This document shows positions 7,844 to 16,823 of a stretch of 37,322 nt of DNA, piece after piece. Below the pieces are notes generated by a model that was not told the origin of the DNA, made no database searches, and was given only the letters and a program-made list of their open reading frames with translations. Where the stretch lies: NCBI GenBank assembly GCA_023383015.1, contig JAHDXW010000038.1, positions 1-37,322 of the forward strand. Direction: 5' to 3'. The translations under genes were made by a program, and so were the position numbers. How positions within the stretch are numbered: the stretch's first letter is position 1; the number at the start of each line of letters is the position of its first letter. The DNA is from Paracoccaceae bacterium (GTDB lineage: Bacteria; Pseudomonadota; Alphaproteobacteria; Rhodobacterales; Rhodobacteraceae).

Positions 7844-8440
7844 ATGCCCCAGCCGACGCCGGAAATCCGACTCGACCTCGACACCGTCGAGGAGGCCAGC
7901 GCCCGCGGCCACGCCCTCGACTTCCCGCGCACCCTTCCGTCGGACGTCATCGAGGGGGTGATCCGCGCCATCGGATCGCTGATCAACTGGACCTGGGCGC
8001 TGCTTGTCGCGGTGATCGTCGTCAACGTCGTCATGCGCTACGCGCTCTCGACCAACTACGTCTGGGTCGAGGAGGTGCAGTGGCACATGTATGCCGTCGG
8101 CTACATGATCGGCATCGCCTACGCCGTCTCGCACGACGCGCATGTGCGCGTCGACGTGCTCGCGTCGGGCATGGGCGCGCGCACCCGTGCCTGGGTCGAG
8201 CTCGCCGGCATCCTGGTGCTGATCGGACCGATGGTCTGGGTTCTTGTCGAATATGCCATCCCCTTCGTCGACCGGGCATGGCGGATCAACGAGAAGTCCT
8301 CCGCCCCCGGTGGGCTTGCCAACCGCTGGGCGATCAAGTCGGTGATGATCGTCGCCTTCGGGATGCTCGCGCTCGCCGCGGCGGCGCGGCTGATGCGCAT
8401 TACCGCCTTCCTGTTCGGCCTGCCGCGGCCGCGGCCCTGA
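7844..8440 (+). CDS. TRAP transporter small permease subunit (DctQ-like)
   Basis: A 198-residue membrane protein with four hydrophobic helices, near residues 45-68, 80-98, 119-145 and 165-187, as expected for DctQ-type subunits. The conserved core RYALSTNYVWVEEVQWHMY and the motif SHDAHVRVDVL are typical of the family. The N-terminal ~40 residues are a cytoplasmic extension. ATG 7844 has CAGGAGG upstream. It pairs with the large subunit 18 bases downstream to form the membrane part of a sodium- or proton-driven transporter. Confidence 0.92.
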   Translation: MPQPTPEIRLDLDTVEEASARGHALDFPRTLPSDVIEGVIRAIGSLINWTWALLVAVIVVNVVMRYALSTNYVWVEEVQWHMYAVGYMIGIAYAVSHDAHVRVDVLASGMGARTRAWVELAGILVLIGPMVWVLVEYAIPFVDRAWRINEKSSAPGGLANRWAIKSVMIVAFGMLALAAAARLMRITAFLFGLPRPRP

Positions 8441-8458
8441 GCCTGCCGGAGACCGACC

Positions 8459-9841
8459 ATGGAAACCAACGAGATCCTCGTCCTGGCGATGCTCGCGACG
8501 TTCATCGCGCTCCTGTTCACGGGCTTTCCGGTGGCTTGGGTGCTGGGCGGGGTGTCGGTGCTCTTCAGCCTGCTCGCCATCTGGGGCTTCGAGACCTTCG
8601 GCTGGGAGACCTACTTCCTGACCGACTTCCGCATCTTCGGCGTCTTCATCCAGCGTATCTACGGCCAGATGTCGAACTGGATCCTGGTGGCGCTGCCGAT
8701 GTTCATCTTCATGGGGCTGATGCTCGAGCGCTCGGGCGTCACCGAGCGGCTGATGTCGAACTTCATCCTGCTGTTCGGCCGCTTCCGCGGCGGGCTGGCG
8801 CTCGGGGTGGTGCTGATCGGCATCCTGCTCGCGGCCTCCACCGGCATCGTCGGCGCCTCGGTGGTGCTGCTTGCCGTGCTGTCGATGCCGATCATGATGC
8901 AGCAGCGCTACTCCAAGGCCTTCGCCAGCGGCGTGGTCGCCTCGGCCGGGACGCTGGGCATCCTGATCCCGCCCTCGATCATGCTAATCATCATGGCCGA
9001 CCAGATGTCGGTGTCGGTCGGCAACCTGTTCATGGGCGCGCTCCTTCCCGGGCTGATGCTGGGCGGGCTCTATCTCGTCTTCATCCTCGTCGCGGCCCAG
9101 CTCTGGCGCAGCCTCGCGCCGCCGCCGCCCGACCTGCCGCCGGTCACCGGCCGGCTGATCGCCGACACGCTCCTGTCGGTCGTCCCGCCGCTGCTGCTGA
9201 TCTTCGCCGTGCTCGGCTCGATCTTCTTCGGCGTCGCCACGCCGACCGAGGCCTCGGGCCTCGGGGCCTTCGGCGCCACGCTCCTGGCGGCCGCCAACGG
9301 GCGGCTGACCTGGGCGGTGCTGCGGGAGGTCGGCCAGAAGACGACGCTGACCACCGCCTTCATCTTCGGCATCTTCCTCGGCGCGACGCTGTTTGCGGTG
9401 GTGATGCGCCAGCTCGGCGGTGACGAGTTCATCAAGGAGATGCTTACCGGCCTGCCCTTCGGCCCCAACGGCATCGTGCTGACCATCCTGCTCGTCGCCT
9501 TCCTCGCCGGCTTCTTCCTCGACTGGCTGGAGATCAGCCTGATCATGCTGCCGCTGGTCGGCCCGGTGGTGGCGGCGCTGCCCTTCGCGGCGATGACATC
9601 CGACCAGGCGCTGATCTGGTTCATCGTCCTCTTCGCGGTGACGCTGCAGACCTCGTTCCTGACCCCGCCGGTCGGCTTCTCGCTCTTCTACCTCAAGGGG
9701 GTGGCGCCAAAGGAGGTGTCGATCCTCGACATCTACAAGGGCATCGTGCCGTTCGTCGGCCTGCAGGTGCTCGCCGTCATCCTGGTGTTCGAGTTCCCCC
9801 AGATCGTGCTCTGGCTGCCCGAGCACTTCCTCGTCCGCTGA
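8459..9841 (+). CDS. TRAP transporter large permease subunit (DctM-like)
   Basis: A 460-residue polytopic membrane protein with about a dozen hydrophobic segments. Family marks include FTGFPVAWVLGG near the N terminus, STGIVGASVVLLAVLSMP, the substrate/ion-site segment GTLGILIPPSIMLIIMADQ, TPTEASGLGAFGA and, in the second half, LTPPVGFSLFYLKGVAP. It forms the transport channel with the DctQ-like partner. The whole three-gene unit is in the usual order and looks intact. Confidence 0.94.
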   Translation: METNEILVLAMLATFIALLFTGFPVAWVLGGVSVLFSLLAIWGFETFGWETYFLTDFRIFGVFIQRIYGQMSNWILVALPMFIFMGLMLERSGVTERLMSNFILLFGRFRGGLALGVVLIGILLAASTGIVGASVVLLAVLSMPIMMQQRYSKAFASGVVASAGTLGILIPPSIMLIIMADQMSVSVGNLFMGALLPGLMLGGLYLVFILVAAQLWRSLAPPPPDLPPVTGRLIADTLLSVVPPLLLIFAVLGSIFFGVATPTEASGLGAFGATLLAAANGRLTWAVLREVGQKTTLTTAFIFGIFLGATLFAVVMRQLGGDEFIKEMLTGLPFGPNGIVLTILLVAFLAGFFLDWLEISLIMLPLVGPVVAALPFAAMTSDQALIWFIVLFAVTLQTSFLTPPVGFSLFYLKGVAPKEVSILDIYKGIVPFVGLQVLAVILVFEFPQIVLWLPEHFLVR

Positions 9842-9999
9842 GGCAGTGGCGAGGGGCCCCACGGGGGGGGGGTGGCCTCCCGTGCCGGCCTTGCGCCGCG
9901 CCGGCCGCGGGCCTATGACGGCCCCGCCGCCGCGGACCGTCCGCGCGCGCGCCCCGTACCCGCCCTCGCGGCACCCGCCCTCCGAGCCCTCCGCCGCAC

Positions 10000-10815
10000 G
10001 TGCCAGCCCCGCCCGCCGATCCAGCCGCCTCCGACCCCGCCCCGCGCGGCGCGCTGCGGCTTGTCCGCGCGGCCCTGCGGGCGCCGGCGGTGGCGGGCTA
10101 CCTGCGCCGGCGCTTTCCCGGCGCGCCCTTGAACTGGGCCGCGGCGCGCCGCGTCGCGGTCTTTCCCCGCCTCGGGCTGGCCTACAACCGGATCAAGAAG
10201 AACGCCAACACCACCGTGGTGATCCTGCTGCGCGAGCTCGAATCGGGGGTGGTCGAGGATCGCGATGTCGCCAAGGACCGGGCCCGCCTGCTGTTCGACC
10301 TCGCGCCGGACGAACGGGCCCGGCCGCTCGCCTTCCTGGTCGTCGTCCGCAACCCCTATTCGCGGGTCCTCTCGGCCTTCCTGAACAAGTTCGGCTCCGA
10401 GCGCTACCGCCGCCGACACGGCGACTTCGCCCGCACCCGCGAGGGCTTCGCCGCCTTCGTCCGCTGGCTCGAGCGCGGCGGGCTGGCGCGCGACGGGCAC
10501 TGGGACCTGCAGACGCGGCTGATGCTCCTGCCGCTCGACCGCTATGACCATGTCGTGCGCTTCGAGGCGCTGCGCGACGGGCTCGCCGCCGTGCTTGCCG
10601 CCCACGGGCTTGCCCTGCCGCCGGGACGGCTCGACACGCTCTATCCCTCCGACCGCGACAAGCAGACCTCGGCCGACAGCCGCCTTGCAGGCTTCTACGA
10701 CAGCGACACCGCCGCCCGCGTCGCCCGCCTCTACGCCCGCGATTTCGCGGCCCTGGGCTATTCCACCGACTTCCCGGTGCCGCCACCCGCCGGGCAGGCC
10801 GCCCCGCCGGCCTGA
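10000..10815 (+). CDS. sulfotransferase family 2-like protein
   Basis: A 271-residue protein with the two PAPS-binding elements of the sulfotransferase family (PF03567-like). The 5'-phosphosulfate loop is LAYNRIKKNANTTV (residues 60-73) and the 3'-phosphate motif is VVVRNPYSRVLSAFLNKF (residues 114-131). These enzymes sulfate carbohydrates or other polymers; the acceptor is unknown. The start is a GTG at 10000 with no clear Shine-Dalgarno, so the first 15 or so residues are uncertain. It stands alone, with no polysaccharide or PAPS-synthesis gene beside it. Its base composition matches its neighbours, so there is no direct sign of recent transfer. Confidence 0.8.
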   Translation: MPAPPADPAASDPAPRGALRLVRAALRAPAVAGYLRRRFPGAPLNWAAARRVAVFPRLGLAYNRIKKNANTTVVILLRELESGVVEDRDVAKDRARLLFDLAPDERARPLAFLVVVRNPYSRVLSAFLNKFGSERYRRRHGDFARTREGFAAFVRWLERGGLARDGHWDLQTRLMLLPLDRYDHVVRFEALRDGLAAVLAAHGLALPPGRLDTLYPSDRDKQTSADSRLAGFYDSDTAARVARLYARDFAALGYSTDFPVPPPAGQAAPPA

Positions 10816-10960
10816 CCCGCACCCAACCCGGCCCCCGGCGGGGAAGCCGCGCGAGAGGCGGGTGTCCGCGCGGGCGGGGCAGGGGCCGGCAAGGCGTCTT
10901 CCGGAGCCGCGCGCCAGCGGCTAACCTCCGGCGCATCCCAGGAAAGGGGAGGATTCGCCC

Positions 10961-11545
10961 GTGCTGCGTTTCGAGTACCGCGTCGTCCCCGCGCCGGCGC
11001 AGGCCGGCAAGGTCAAGGGTCTGAAATCTGCCGCCGAGCGGTATGCCCACGGACTGGCCGAGACGATGAACGCGCTCGGCCGCGACGGCTGGGAATATGT
11101 CCGGGCCGAGAGCCTGCCCTGCGAGGACAAGCCCGGGATGCTCTCGCGGCCGGTGACGACCACCGTCCACCTGCTGGTCTTCCGCCGCCCCCTGCCCGAG
11201 CCGGCGGCAGCCCAGCGTCAGGCCGCCGAGCCGGCCGCCGCGCCTGCACCTGCGGCCGTGCCCGCCGCCATGCCCCCGCCCGCGCCCCCCGCCATTGCCG
11301 CACCCGCCGCCATCCCCGCCGCCGCAGGGGGGCCGGCCGCGGGGCCGCGGCCCGAACCGCGCCCCGCCGCCGCGGTTTCCGACAAGGTCCGGCTGATGCC
11401 GCTCGGCGACCGGGCGGCCGGCGGCAGGGGCGGGCTGCCGCGGCTCGGGGCGGCGACCGGCCGGGGGCTGTTCCGCGGCCCCGCCGCCCGTGGCGACGCC
11501 GCCCCCCAGGCCCCGGCCCCCGGCGACGACGCCCGGAGCGACTGA
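10961..11545 (+). CDS. DUF4177-like protein with Pro/Ala-rich tail
   Basis: The first ~78 residues (RFEYRVVPAPAQAGK, HGLAETMNALGRDGWEYVRA, TTVHLLVFRRP) have the strand-helix-strand pattern of DUF4177 proteins, small cytoplasmic proteins of unknown function. The remaining ~115 residues are a disordered-looking Pro/Ala-rich tail with a Gly/Arg-rich end. The GTG start has AGGGGAGG about 7 bases upstream. A -10-like TAACCT (10922-10927) lies in front. The gene converges on the BolA gene, with a short palindrome (11559-11574) between them. Confidence 0.72.
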   Translation: MLRFEYRVVPAPAQAGKVKGLKSAAERYAHGLAETMNALGRDGWEYVRAESLPCEDKPGMLSRPVTTTVHLLVFRRPLPEPAAAQRQAAEPAAAPAPAAVPAAMPPPAPPAIAAPAAIPAAAGGPAAGPRPEPRPAAAVSDKVRLMPLGDRAAGGRGGLPRLGAATGRGLFRGPAARGDAAPQAPAPGDDARSD

Positions 11546-11558
11546 GCGCCCCCGGCCC

Positions 11559-11574
11559 CGACCGCCCGCGGTCG
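11559..11574. terminator. short palindrome between convergent genes
   Basis: CGACCGC and GCGGTCG, separated by two bases, form a hairpin between the stop codons at 11545 (plus strand) and 11594 (minus strand). It could act on both strands; no T-tract. Confidence 0.35.
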
Positions 11575-11593
11575 TACCGCCCCCCCCCGTGCC

Positions 11594-11866
11594 TCAGCCG
11601 CCCTCGCCGGCGGCGCGGATCTCGAGGGCCAGCGCGTGGATGCGGCCGACGATGTCGGGTCCGAGCGCGGCATGCACCGCCCGGTGGCGGGCGATGCGGC
11701 CCATGCCGGCGAAGGCGGTGGCGGTGATGGTAATGCGGAAATGCGTCTGCCCGCCCTCGCGCCAGCCGGCATGGCCGCGGTGGGCCTCGCTCTCGTCGAC
11801 GATCTCCAGCACCGTCGGGGCGAAGGCGGCAGCCAGCCGCTCGCGCATCGTATCGGCAACCGCCAT
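11594..11866 (-). CDS. BolA-family protein
   Basis: A 90-residue BolA/IbaG-type protein: LEIVDESEAHRGHAGW, THFRITITATAFAGM and RIARHRAVHAAL contain the conserved family positions, including histidines that bind a [2Fe-2S] cluster when BolA pairs with a monothiol glutaredoxin. I choose ATG 11866 because GAGGAG lies 9 bases upstream; the upstream ATG at 11875 directly abuts that sequence and is too close. It is divergent from the J-domain gene at 11940, an arrangement common in Rhodobacterales. Confidence 0.9.
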   Translation of the reverse strand: MAVADTMRERLAAAFAPTVLEIVDESEAHRGHAGWREGGQTHFRITITATAFAGMGRIARHRAVHAALGPDIVGRIHALALEIRAAGEGG

Positions 11867-11939
11867 CGGTCCCATCTCCTCTTTCCGGACACGCGAAATG
11901 GCTTAGACTTCCGCCTCCGAGTCGAGAAGAGTAGGGCGC

Positions 11940-12560
11940 ATGGCCAAGGGCACTCCGTTCGAATTCGACATCCGGGTCGCGGCGGACAAGCGCCGTCGCG
12001 GCCGCAGCCGGCGTGCCGCCGGGGCCGAGGAATCCGGGCGGCCCTGCCATCAGCCGGGGTGCGGCCGCCCCGGCGAGTTCCGCGCCCCGCGCGCCCCCGA
12101 CCAGCTCGACAGCTTCCTGTGGTTCTGCAAGGACCACATCCGCGAGTACAACCTGAAGTGGAACTACTTCGCCGGCCAGACCGAGGAGTCGTTCCAGCGC
12201 ATGGTCGATTCCGATCGCGTCTGGGGCCGGGCGACGCGGCCCTTCGGCCAGCGCGGGCCGGAGGCGGCGGCCTGGCACCGTCTGGGCACGCAGGATGCCC
12301 ACGGCCTGCTGGGCGAGGGGCCGCCGGCCCAGCGCCCCTCCGGCGCCGGCCGCCGGCTGCCGGCCTCCGAACGCCGGGCGCTCGAAATCCTCGATGCCCG
12401 CGAGCACTGGACGCGGATGGAGATCCGCAAGCAGTACAAGAGCCTGGTCAAGGACCTGCACCCCGACCTGAACGGCGGCAACCGCGCCGACGAGGACCGC
12501 CTGCAGGAGGTCGTCTGGGCCTGGGACCAGCTCAAGGACAGCCGCAACTTCCGCGACTGA
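11940..12560 (+). CDS. J-domain (DnaJ-like) protein
   Basis: A 206-residue protein with its J domain at the C terminus (about residues 145-204): RRALEILDAREHW, IRKQYKSLVKDLHPDLNGG with the HPD triad at residues 174-176, and VVWAWDQLKDSRNF. The HPD loop should stimulate an Hsp70 ATPase. The N-terminal half is not a standard DnaJ region: it has a basic stretch and a cysteine/histidine set (C36, C41, C63, H66) that could bind metal. A TAGACT box (11904-11909) lies 30 bases before the ATG. Homologues sit between bolA and cobS in related genomes. Confidence 0.88.
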   Translation: MAKGTPFEFDIRVAADKRRRGRSRRAAGAEESGRPCHQPGCGRPGEFRAPRAPDQLDSFLWFCKDHIREYNLKWNYFAGQTEESFQRMVDSDRVWGRATRPFGQRGPEAAAWHRLGTQDAHGLLGEGPPAQRPSGAGRRLPASERRALEILDAREHWTRMEIRKQYKSLVKDLHPDLNGGNRADEDRLQEVVWAWDQLKDSRNFRD

Positions 12561-12695
12561 CCCCGCGACCGACCCCGCGGTCGCCCCGGGCCGCGCCCCT
12601 CCCCTTGCACCCCAGCGCGATATGCTCCACAGAGCGCCCGAGGGGGGGCGGGCGCCGGCGCGCCCCGCCTGCGGCAGGATCACCGGAGAGCGCGG

Positions 12696-13682
12696 ATGGC
12701 GGACGGGATGACGGGCACGAAGACCAGACCGACCGAGGAGGTCTCGGTGCGCGACGTCTTCGGCATCGACACCGAGATGAAGGTCAGGGGCTTCCCCGAG
12801 CGTGGCGAGCGCGTGCCCGACATCGACCTGACCTACAAGTTCGATCCCGACACCACGCTGGCGATCCTGGTGGGCTTCCACTACAACCGCCGGGTGATGA
12901 TCCAGGGCTATCACGGCACCGGCAAGTCGACCCATATCGAGCAGGTGGCCGCCCGGCTGAACTGGCCGTGCGTCCGGGTCAACCTCGATTCCCACATCAG
13001 CCGGATCGACCTGATCGGCAAGGACGCGATCAAGCTGCGCGACGGCAAGCAGGTGACCGAGTTCCACGAGGGCATCCTGCCGTGGGCGCTCAGGAACCCC
13101 GTGGCGATCGTCTTCGACGAGTACGACGCCGGCCGGCCGGACGTGATGTTCGTCATCCAGCGGGTGCTCGAGCATGACGGCAAGCTGACGCTGCTCGACC
13201 AGAACGAGATCATCACGCCGAACCCCTCGTTCCGGCTGTTCGCGACCTCCAATACCGTCGGCCTCGGCGATACCACCGGGCTTTACCACGGCGTGCAGCA
13301 GATCAACCAGGCGCAGATGGACCGCTGGAGCCTGGTCGCGACGCTCAACTACCTCTCTCACGACGCCGAGGCGGCGATCGTGCTGGCCAAGAACCCCCAT
13401 TACAATACCGCCGCCGGCCGCCGGACGATCGGCCAGATGGTGACGGTCGCCGACCTCACCCGCACCGCCTTCATGAACGGCGACCTCTCGACCGTGATGT
13501 CGCCGCGCACCGTCATCACCTGGGCGCAGAACGCCGAGATCTTCCGCAACATCGGCTATGCCTTCCGGCTGACCTTTCTCAACAAGTGCGACGAGCTCGA
13601 GCGCCAGACGGTGGCCGAGTTCTACCAGCGCTGCTTCAACGAGGAACTGCCCGAGAGCGCCGCCGCGATGGCGATGCGTTAG
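12696..13682 (+). CDS. cobS: aerobic cobaltochelatase subunit CobS
   Basis: A 328-residue AAA+ ATPase subunit of the ATP-dependent cobalt chelatase that inserts Co2+ into hydrogenobyrinic acid a,c-diamide in aerobic cobalamin synthesis, with CobT and CobN. Walker A is GYHGTGKST from residue 71; Walker B is [10 protein letters not shown] with D141 and E142. The N-terminal [18 protein letters not shown] and the overall length match known CobS. A second in-frame ATG lies 12 bases in. cobT lies 1.3 kb downstream on the same strand; cobN is not in the window. Confidence 0.96.
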   Translation: MADGMTGTKTRPTEEVSVRDVFGIDTEMKVRGFPERGERVPDIDLTYKFDPDTTLAILVGFHYNRRVMIQGYHGTGKSTHIEQVAARLNWPCVRVNLDSHISRIDLIGKDAIKLRDGKQVTEFHEGILPWALRNPVAIVFDEYDAGRPDVMFVIQRVLEHDGKLTLLDQNEIITPNPSFRLFATSNTVGLGDTTGLYHGVQQINQAQMDRWSLVATLNYLSHDAEAAIVLAKNPHYNTAAGRRTIGQMVTVADLTRTAFMNGDLSTVMSPRTVITWAQNAEIFRNIGYAFRLTFLNKCDELERQTVAEFYQRCFNEELPESAAAMAMR

Positions 13683-14398
13683 GCCGTCCCCGGAACAGCC
13701 GCGCGGCGTCGCTGGCGGCGGCCCGGCGATGCCGGTCCGCGAGGCGGGCCTCGCCGGGCCCCTCGCCGCCGTGAAGGGTCAGGCAGCGCACATCGGGATG
13801 GCGCGAGGCCACCGGCGGCGGCCGGCCGGTCATCGCCGGCCCGCCCCCTTCTGAAGGGGGATCGGGGCAGATCCGGGCCCCGCGGTCACCCCGCGACCGG
13901 CCCCCCCCGGCGTGCCCGGCGAGGAGGGGCGCAACGGGGTGCCGGCGCCGGTCACGGCACCAGCGGCGCGCAACCGCCCCCGTCCCCTGCCTGCGCCCGC
14001 GCGACCCGCACGCGCTGCGCCCCGCCGGCCCGTCACGCCAGGGTCGCGCCTGCGGGAGGACGCGGGTGCCCTCGCGCCGCCCGCGGCCCGGCCCTGCCGG
14101 TGGCCGGACGGCGGGCCATGTGCTGCGGGGGGCAGGGCGCCGCCCCGCGCGACACCGGCTGCGGCGCCGCGTCCGCGTCCCCCCCGCCTCCCGCGCGCGC
14201 CGGCAGCGGCGGCGCGCGGCTTCCGGCCGGCCTTCGCGGCCGGGCCGGCAGAGGACGCTCGACCGCGACCGCAAGGGCGGGCATGCTCGCGCGGGGTGTC
14301 CGGGCCCGGGGGCCCCGGCACGGCCGGAGGGCCGCGCCCCGCCCCGGGGCCGGCGCCTCCCGCGGCCCGCGGTCCGGGTCCTGGCCCGCGAGGTCGCG
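13683..14398. other. extremely GC-rich gap between cobS and the secreted-protein gene
   Basis: These 716 bases carry no gene I can support. Long frames are open on both strands only because stop codons are rare at this composition; their translations are almost all Arg, Ala, Gly and Pro. A minus-strand frame from ATG 13833, about 66 codons and overlapping the 3' end of cobS by 47 bases, has a more normal composition at its start, but I cannot recognise it. A perfect 7-bp hairpin, CCCCCTT-CTG-AAGGGGG, lies at 13844-13860. Confidence 0.5.
13844..13860 (+). terminator. possible hairpin downstream of cobS
   Basis: CCCCCTT and AAGGGGG form a perfect 7-bp stem with a 3-base loop, 161 bases after the cobS stop. 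There is no T-tract, so it is only a candidate transcript end or RNA stability element. Confidence 0.25.
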
Positions 14399-14896
14399 AT
14401 GCCCGCTGCCCCCCTGTCACTCCTTTCCTTCCGCCGCCCGCACCATGCCGCGGCCGCCCTCGCCGCGGCGCTCGCCCTGGCCGTTCCCGGCCCGGCCGCA
14501 GCCACCGACGCCGCGCTCCTTGCCCTCGTCCCGCTCGTCGAGGTCTACGCCGCCGGCCGCTCCTCGCCCGGCTTCGACGTCGCCGGCATCCGCTGCGCCG
14601 GCCTCTTCGCCGCCCAGCACGACTGGTCGCGGCGCCACCCCGGCATCAGCCCGCCGAGCCCGGCCCGGCTGGCGGACATCGACACCCACCTGACCGCCGC
14701 GCGCATACACCGCGAGGGGCAGGGCATGGCGATCGCCGCCGCGCACAGCAGCGTACAGCAGGACGCCCGCCGCGTCCTCGGCCTCTACCAGGCGCATTTC
14801 GCCGGCCGCCAGGAGGCCGCCGGCCACCCCTGGGACGGCGACCGGCTGGTGCGGACCGACAGCAGCTACTGCGATCTGCTCGGCGGCCGCCGTTGA
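14399..14896 (+). CDS. secreted protein of unknown function between cobS and cobT
   Basis: The 165-residue protein begins with a Sec-type signal peptide: a basic start (SFRRPHH), a hydrophobic Ala/Leu stretch (AAALAAALALAVPG) and a likely cleavage after AAA near residue 36. The mature part of about 130 residues has two cysteines (in GIRCAGLF and SSYCDLL) that could form a disulfide, and reads as an ordinary helical globular domain (ARLADIDTHLTAARI, DARRVLGLYQAHFAGR). I do not recognise the family. The normal composition of the mature domain compared with the low-complexity DNA upstream supports a real gene. The start at 14399 is weakly supported (GAGGT upstream). It ends 61 bases before cobT. 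Confidence 0.65.
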   Translation: MPAAPLSLLSFRRPHHAAAALAAALALAVPGPAAATDAALLALVPLVEVYAAGRSSPGFDVAGIRCAGLFAAQHDWSRRHPGISPPSPARLADIDTHLTAARIHREGQGMAIAAAHSSVQQDARRVLGLYQAHFAGRQEAAGHPWDGDRLVRTDSSYCDLLGGRR

Positions 14897-14920
14897 GCCC
14901 GCGCCGCCCTGCGCGGCCCC

Positions 14921-14951
14921 TTGCCGCGGCGCCCGCGGAATGGGATAGCCT
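14921..14951 (+). promoter_or_regulatory. candidate promoter of cobT
   Basis: TTGCCG (14921-14926), a 19-base spacer and TAGCCT (14946-14951). The spacer is long, but the -10-like box ends 6 bases before the ATG at 14958 and there is no Shine-Dalgarno, so translation may be leaderless. Confidence 0.35.
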
Positions 14952-14957
14952 GCAGCC

Positions 14958-16823
14958 ATGAAAGCCTCCGACAACCCCGCCGATCCCTTCAAGAAGGCCC
15001 TCGCCGAGGCGACCAGGACGCTGGCCGAGGCGCGCGAGCTGAACGTCACCTATTCGGTCGACCCGCCGGGGATGTCGCGCGAGGCGATCCGGCTGCCGCA
15101 GGTCAGCCGCAGGATGAGCCGCGACGAGGTCATGCTGGCGCGCGGCACGGCGGACGCCTTCGCGCTCAGGCGCCGCTTCCACGACGCGGGCGTGCACGCC
15201 CGCTACTTCCCGCAGGGCCCGATGGCGCGCGACCTCTACGAGGCGCTGGAAACGGCGCGCTGCGAGGCGCTGGGCGCGCAGGCGATGCCGGGAACGGCCA
15301 CGAACATCGACGCCCGGATTGCCCAGGAGGCCGACCGCAAGGGCTGGGCGCAGCTGCGCGAGGCCGGCGAGGCGCCCTTGCCGGTGGCGGCGGGCTACAT
15401 GGTGCGGGCGCTCGCCACCGGCCGGCCCCTGCCGCGCGGCGCCGACCGGTTGCTCGAGCTCTGGCGGCCGTTCCTCGAGCAGCAGGCCGGCGGCACGCTC
15501 GCCGGGCTCGACGCGGCGCTGGGCGACCAGACCGCCTTCGCCCGCCTCGCCCGGCGGGTGATCGAGGATCTCGGCTACGGCGACCAGCTGGGCGAGGATC
15601 CCGACAGAGATCAGCCCGACGACGAGGACGCCGAGACCGAGGAGCAGGAGGCGCCCGACGAGACCGGGCAGGAGCAGGAGGATTCGCGCGACAGCGACGA
15701 CCGCGAGGGGGCCAGCGACAGCGAGGAGAACCCCGCGCAGGCCGAGGTGGCGATGGACGAGAACGCCGAGGATTCGCGCGAGGACAGCGAACTCGGCGAG
15801 GCCGAGGCGCCCTTCGAGCCGCCCCCACCGCCGCCCCACAGCGAGGCCGACCCGGCCTACAAGGTGTTCGAGACCCGCTTCGACGAGGAGGTGGCGGCCG
15901 AGGATCTTGCCGAACCCGCCGAGCTCGAGCGGCTGCGCGCCTATCTCGACCAGCAGCTCGAGCCGGTGAAGGGCGCCGTCGGCCGGCTGGCCAACAAGCT
16001 GCAGCGCCGCCTGCAGGCCCAGCAGAACCGCAGCTGGGAGTTCGACCGCGAGGAGGGCATCCTCGATGCCGGCCGGCTGGCCCGGGTGGTCGCCAACCCC
16101 ACCATGCCGCTGTCCTTCAAGGTCGAGAAGGACACCCAGTTCCGCGACACCGTGGTCACGCTCCTGCTCGACAACTCGGGCTCGATGCGCGGCCGCCCGA
16201 TCTCGATCGCGGCGATCTGCGCCGACGTGCTCGCCCGCACGCTCGAGCGCTGCCAGGTCAAGGTCGAGATCCTCGGCTTCACCACCCGCGCCTGGAAGGG
16301 CGGGCAGAGCCGCGAGGCCTGGCTGCACGCCGGCCGGCCGCAGGGGCCCGGACGGCTGAACGATCTGCGCCACATCGTCTACAAGGCCGCCGACGCCCCC
16401 TGGCGGCGGGTCCGCGACAATCTCGGGCTGATGATGAAGGAAGGGCTGCTGAAGGAGAACATCGACGGCGAGGCGCTGGAGTGGGCGCACCGAAGGATCG
16501 TCCGCCGCCACGAGGCGCGGCGCATCCTGATGGTGATCTCCGACGGTGCCCCGGTCGACGACTCCACCCTCTCGGTCAACCCCGCGAACTACCTCGAGAA
16601 GCACCTGCGCGACGTGATCGCGATGATCGAGCGGCGCAAGCTGGTGGAGCTGATCGCCATCGGTATCGGCCATGACGTGACGCGCTACTATGGCCGGGCG
16701 GTGACGATCACCGATGTCGAGCAGCTGGCCGGGGCGATGACCGAGCAGCTTGCCGCCCTGTTCGAGGCCGACCCGCGGGCGCGGGCGCGCATGGTCGGCA
16801 TCAGCCGGGCGATGGCGCGATGA
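14958..16823 (+). CDS. cobT: aerobic cobaltochelatase subunit CobT
   Basis: A 621-residue protein, the partner of CobS. The N-terminal domain is followed by a strongly acidic linker (about residues 213-290, rich in Asp, Glu and Gln) and a C-terminal von Willebrand factor A domain. The metal-ion-dependent adhesion site is [13 protein letters not shown] with D405, and the C-terminal half also has [27 protein letters not shown] and [18 protein letters not shown], all typical of CobT. With CobS it forms the ring complex that drives cobalt insertion by CobN. Its TGA overlaps the ATG of the next gene (ATGA), so the two are translationally coupled. Confidence 0.96.
   Translation: MKASDNPADPFKKALAEATRTLAEARELNVTYSVDPPGMSREAIRLPQVSRRMSRDEVMLARGTADAFALRRRFHDAGVHARYFPQGPMARDLYEALETARCEALGAQAMPGTATNIDARIAQEADRKGWAQLREAGEAPLPVAAGYMVRALATGRPLPRGADRLLELWRPFLEQQAGGTLAGLDAALGDQTAFARLARRVIEDLGYGDQLGEDPDRDQPDDEDAETEEQEAPDETGQEQEDSRDSDDREGASDSEENPAQAEVAMDENAEDSREDSELGEAEAPFEPPPPPPHSEADPAYKVFETRFDEEVAAEDLAEPAELERLRAYLDQQLEPVKGAVGRLANKLQRRLQAQQNRSWEFDREEGILDAGRLARVVANPTMPLSFKVEKDTQFRDTVVTLLLDNSGSMRGRPISIAAICADVLARTLERCQVKVEILGFTTRAWKGGQSREAWLHAGRPQGPGRLNDLRHIVYKAADAPWRRVRDNLGLMMKEGLLKENIDGEALEWAHRRIVRRHEARRILMVISDGAPVDDSTLSVNPANYLEKHLRDVIAMIERRKLVELIAIGIGHDVTRYYGRAVTITDVEQLAGAMTEQLAALFEADPRARARMVGISRAMAR

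Noticed and set aside
13636-14505. Minus-strand open frame of 289 codons between cobS and cobT
   Set aside because: Almost entirely Arg, Ala and Gly, overlaps cobS and the secreted-protein gene, and has no recognisable domain. A shorter start at 13833 looks less abnormal but is still unsupported.
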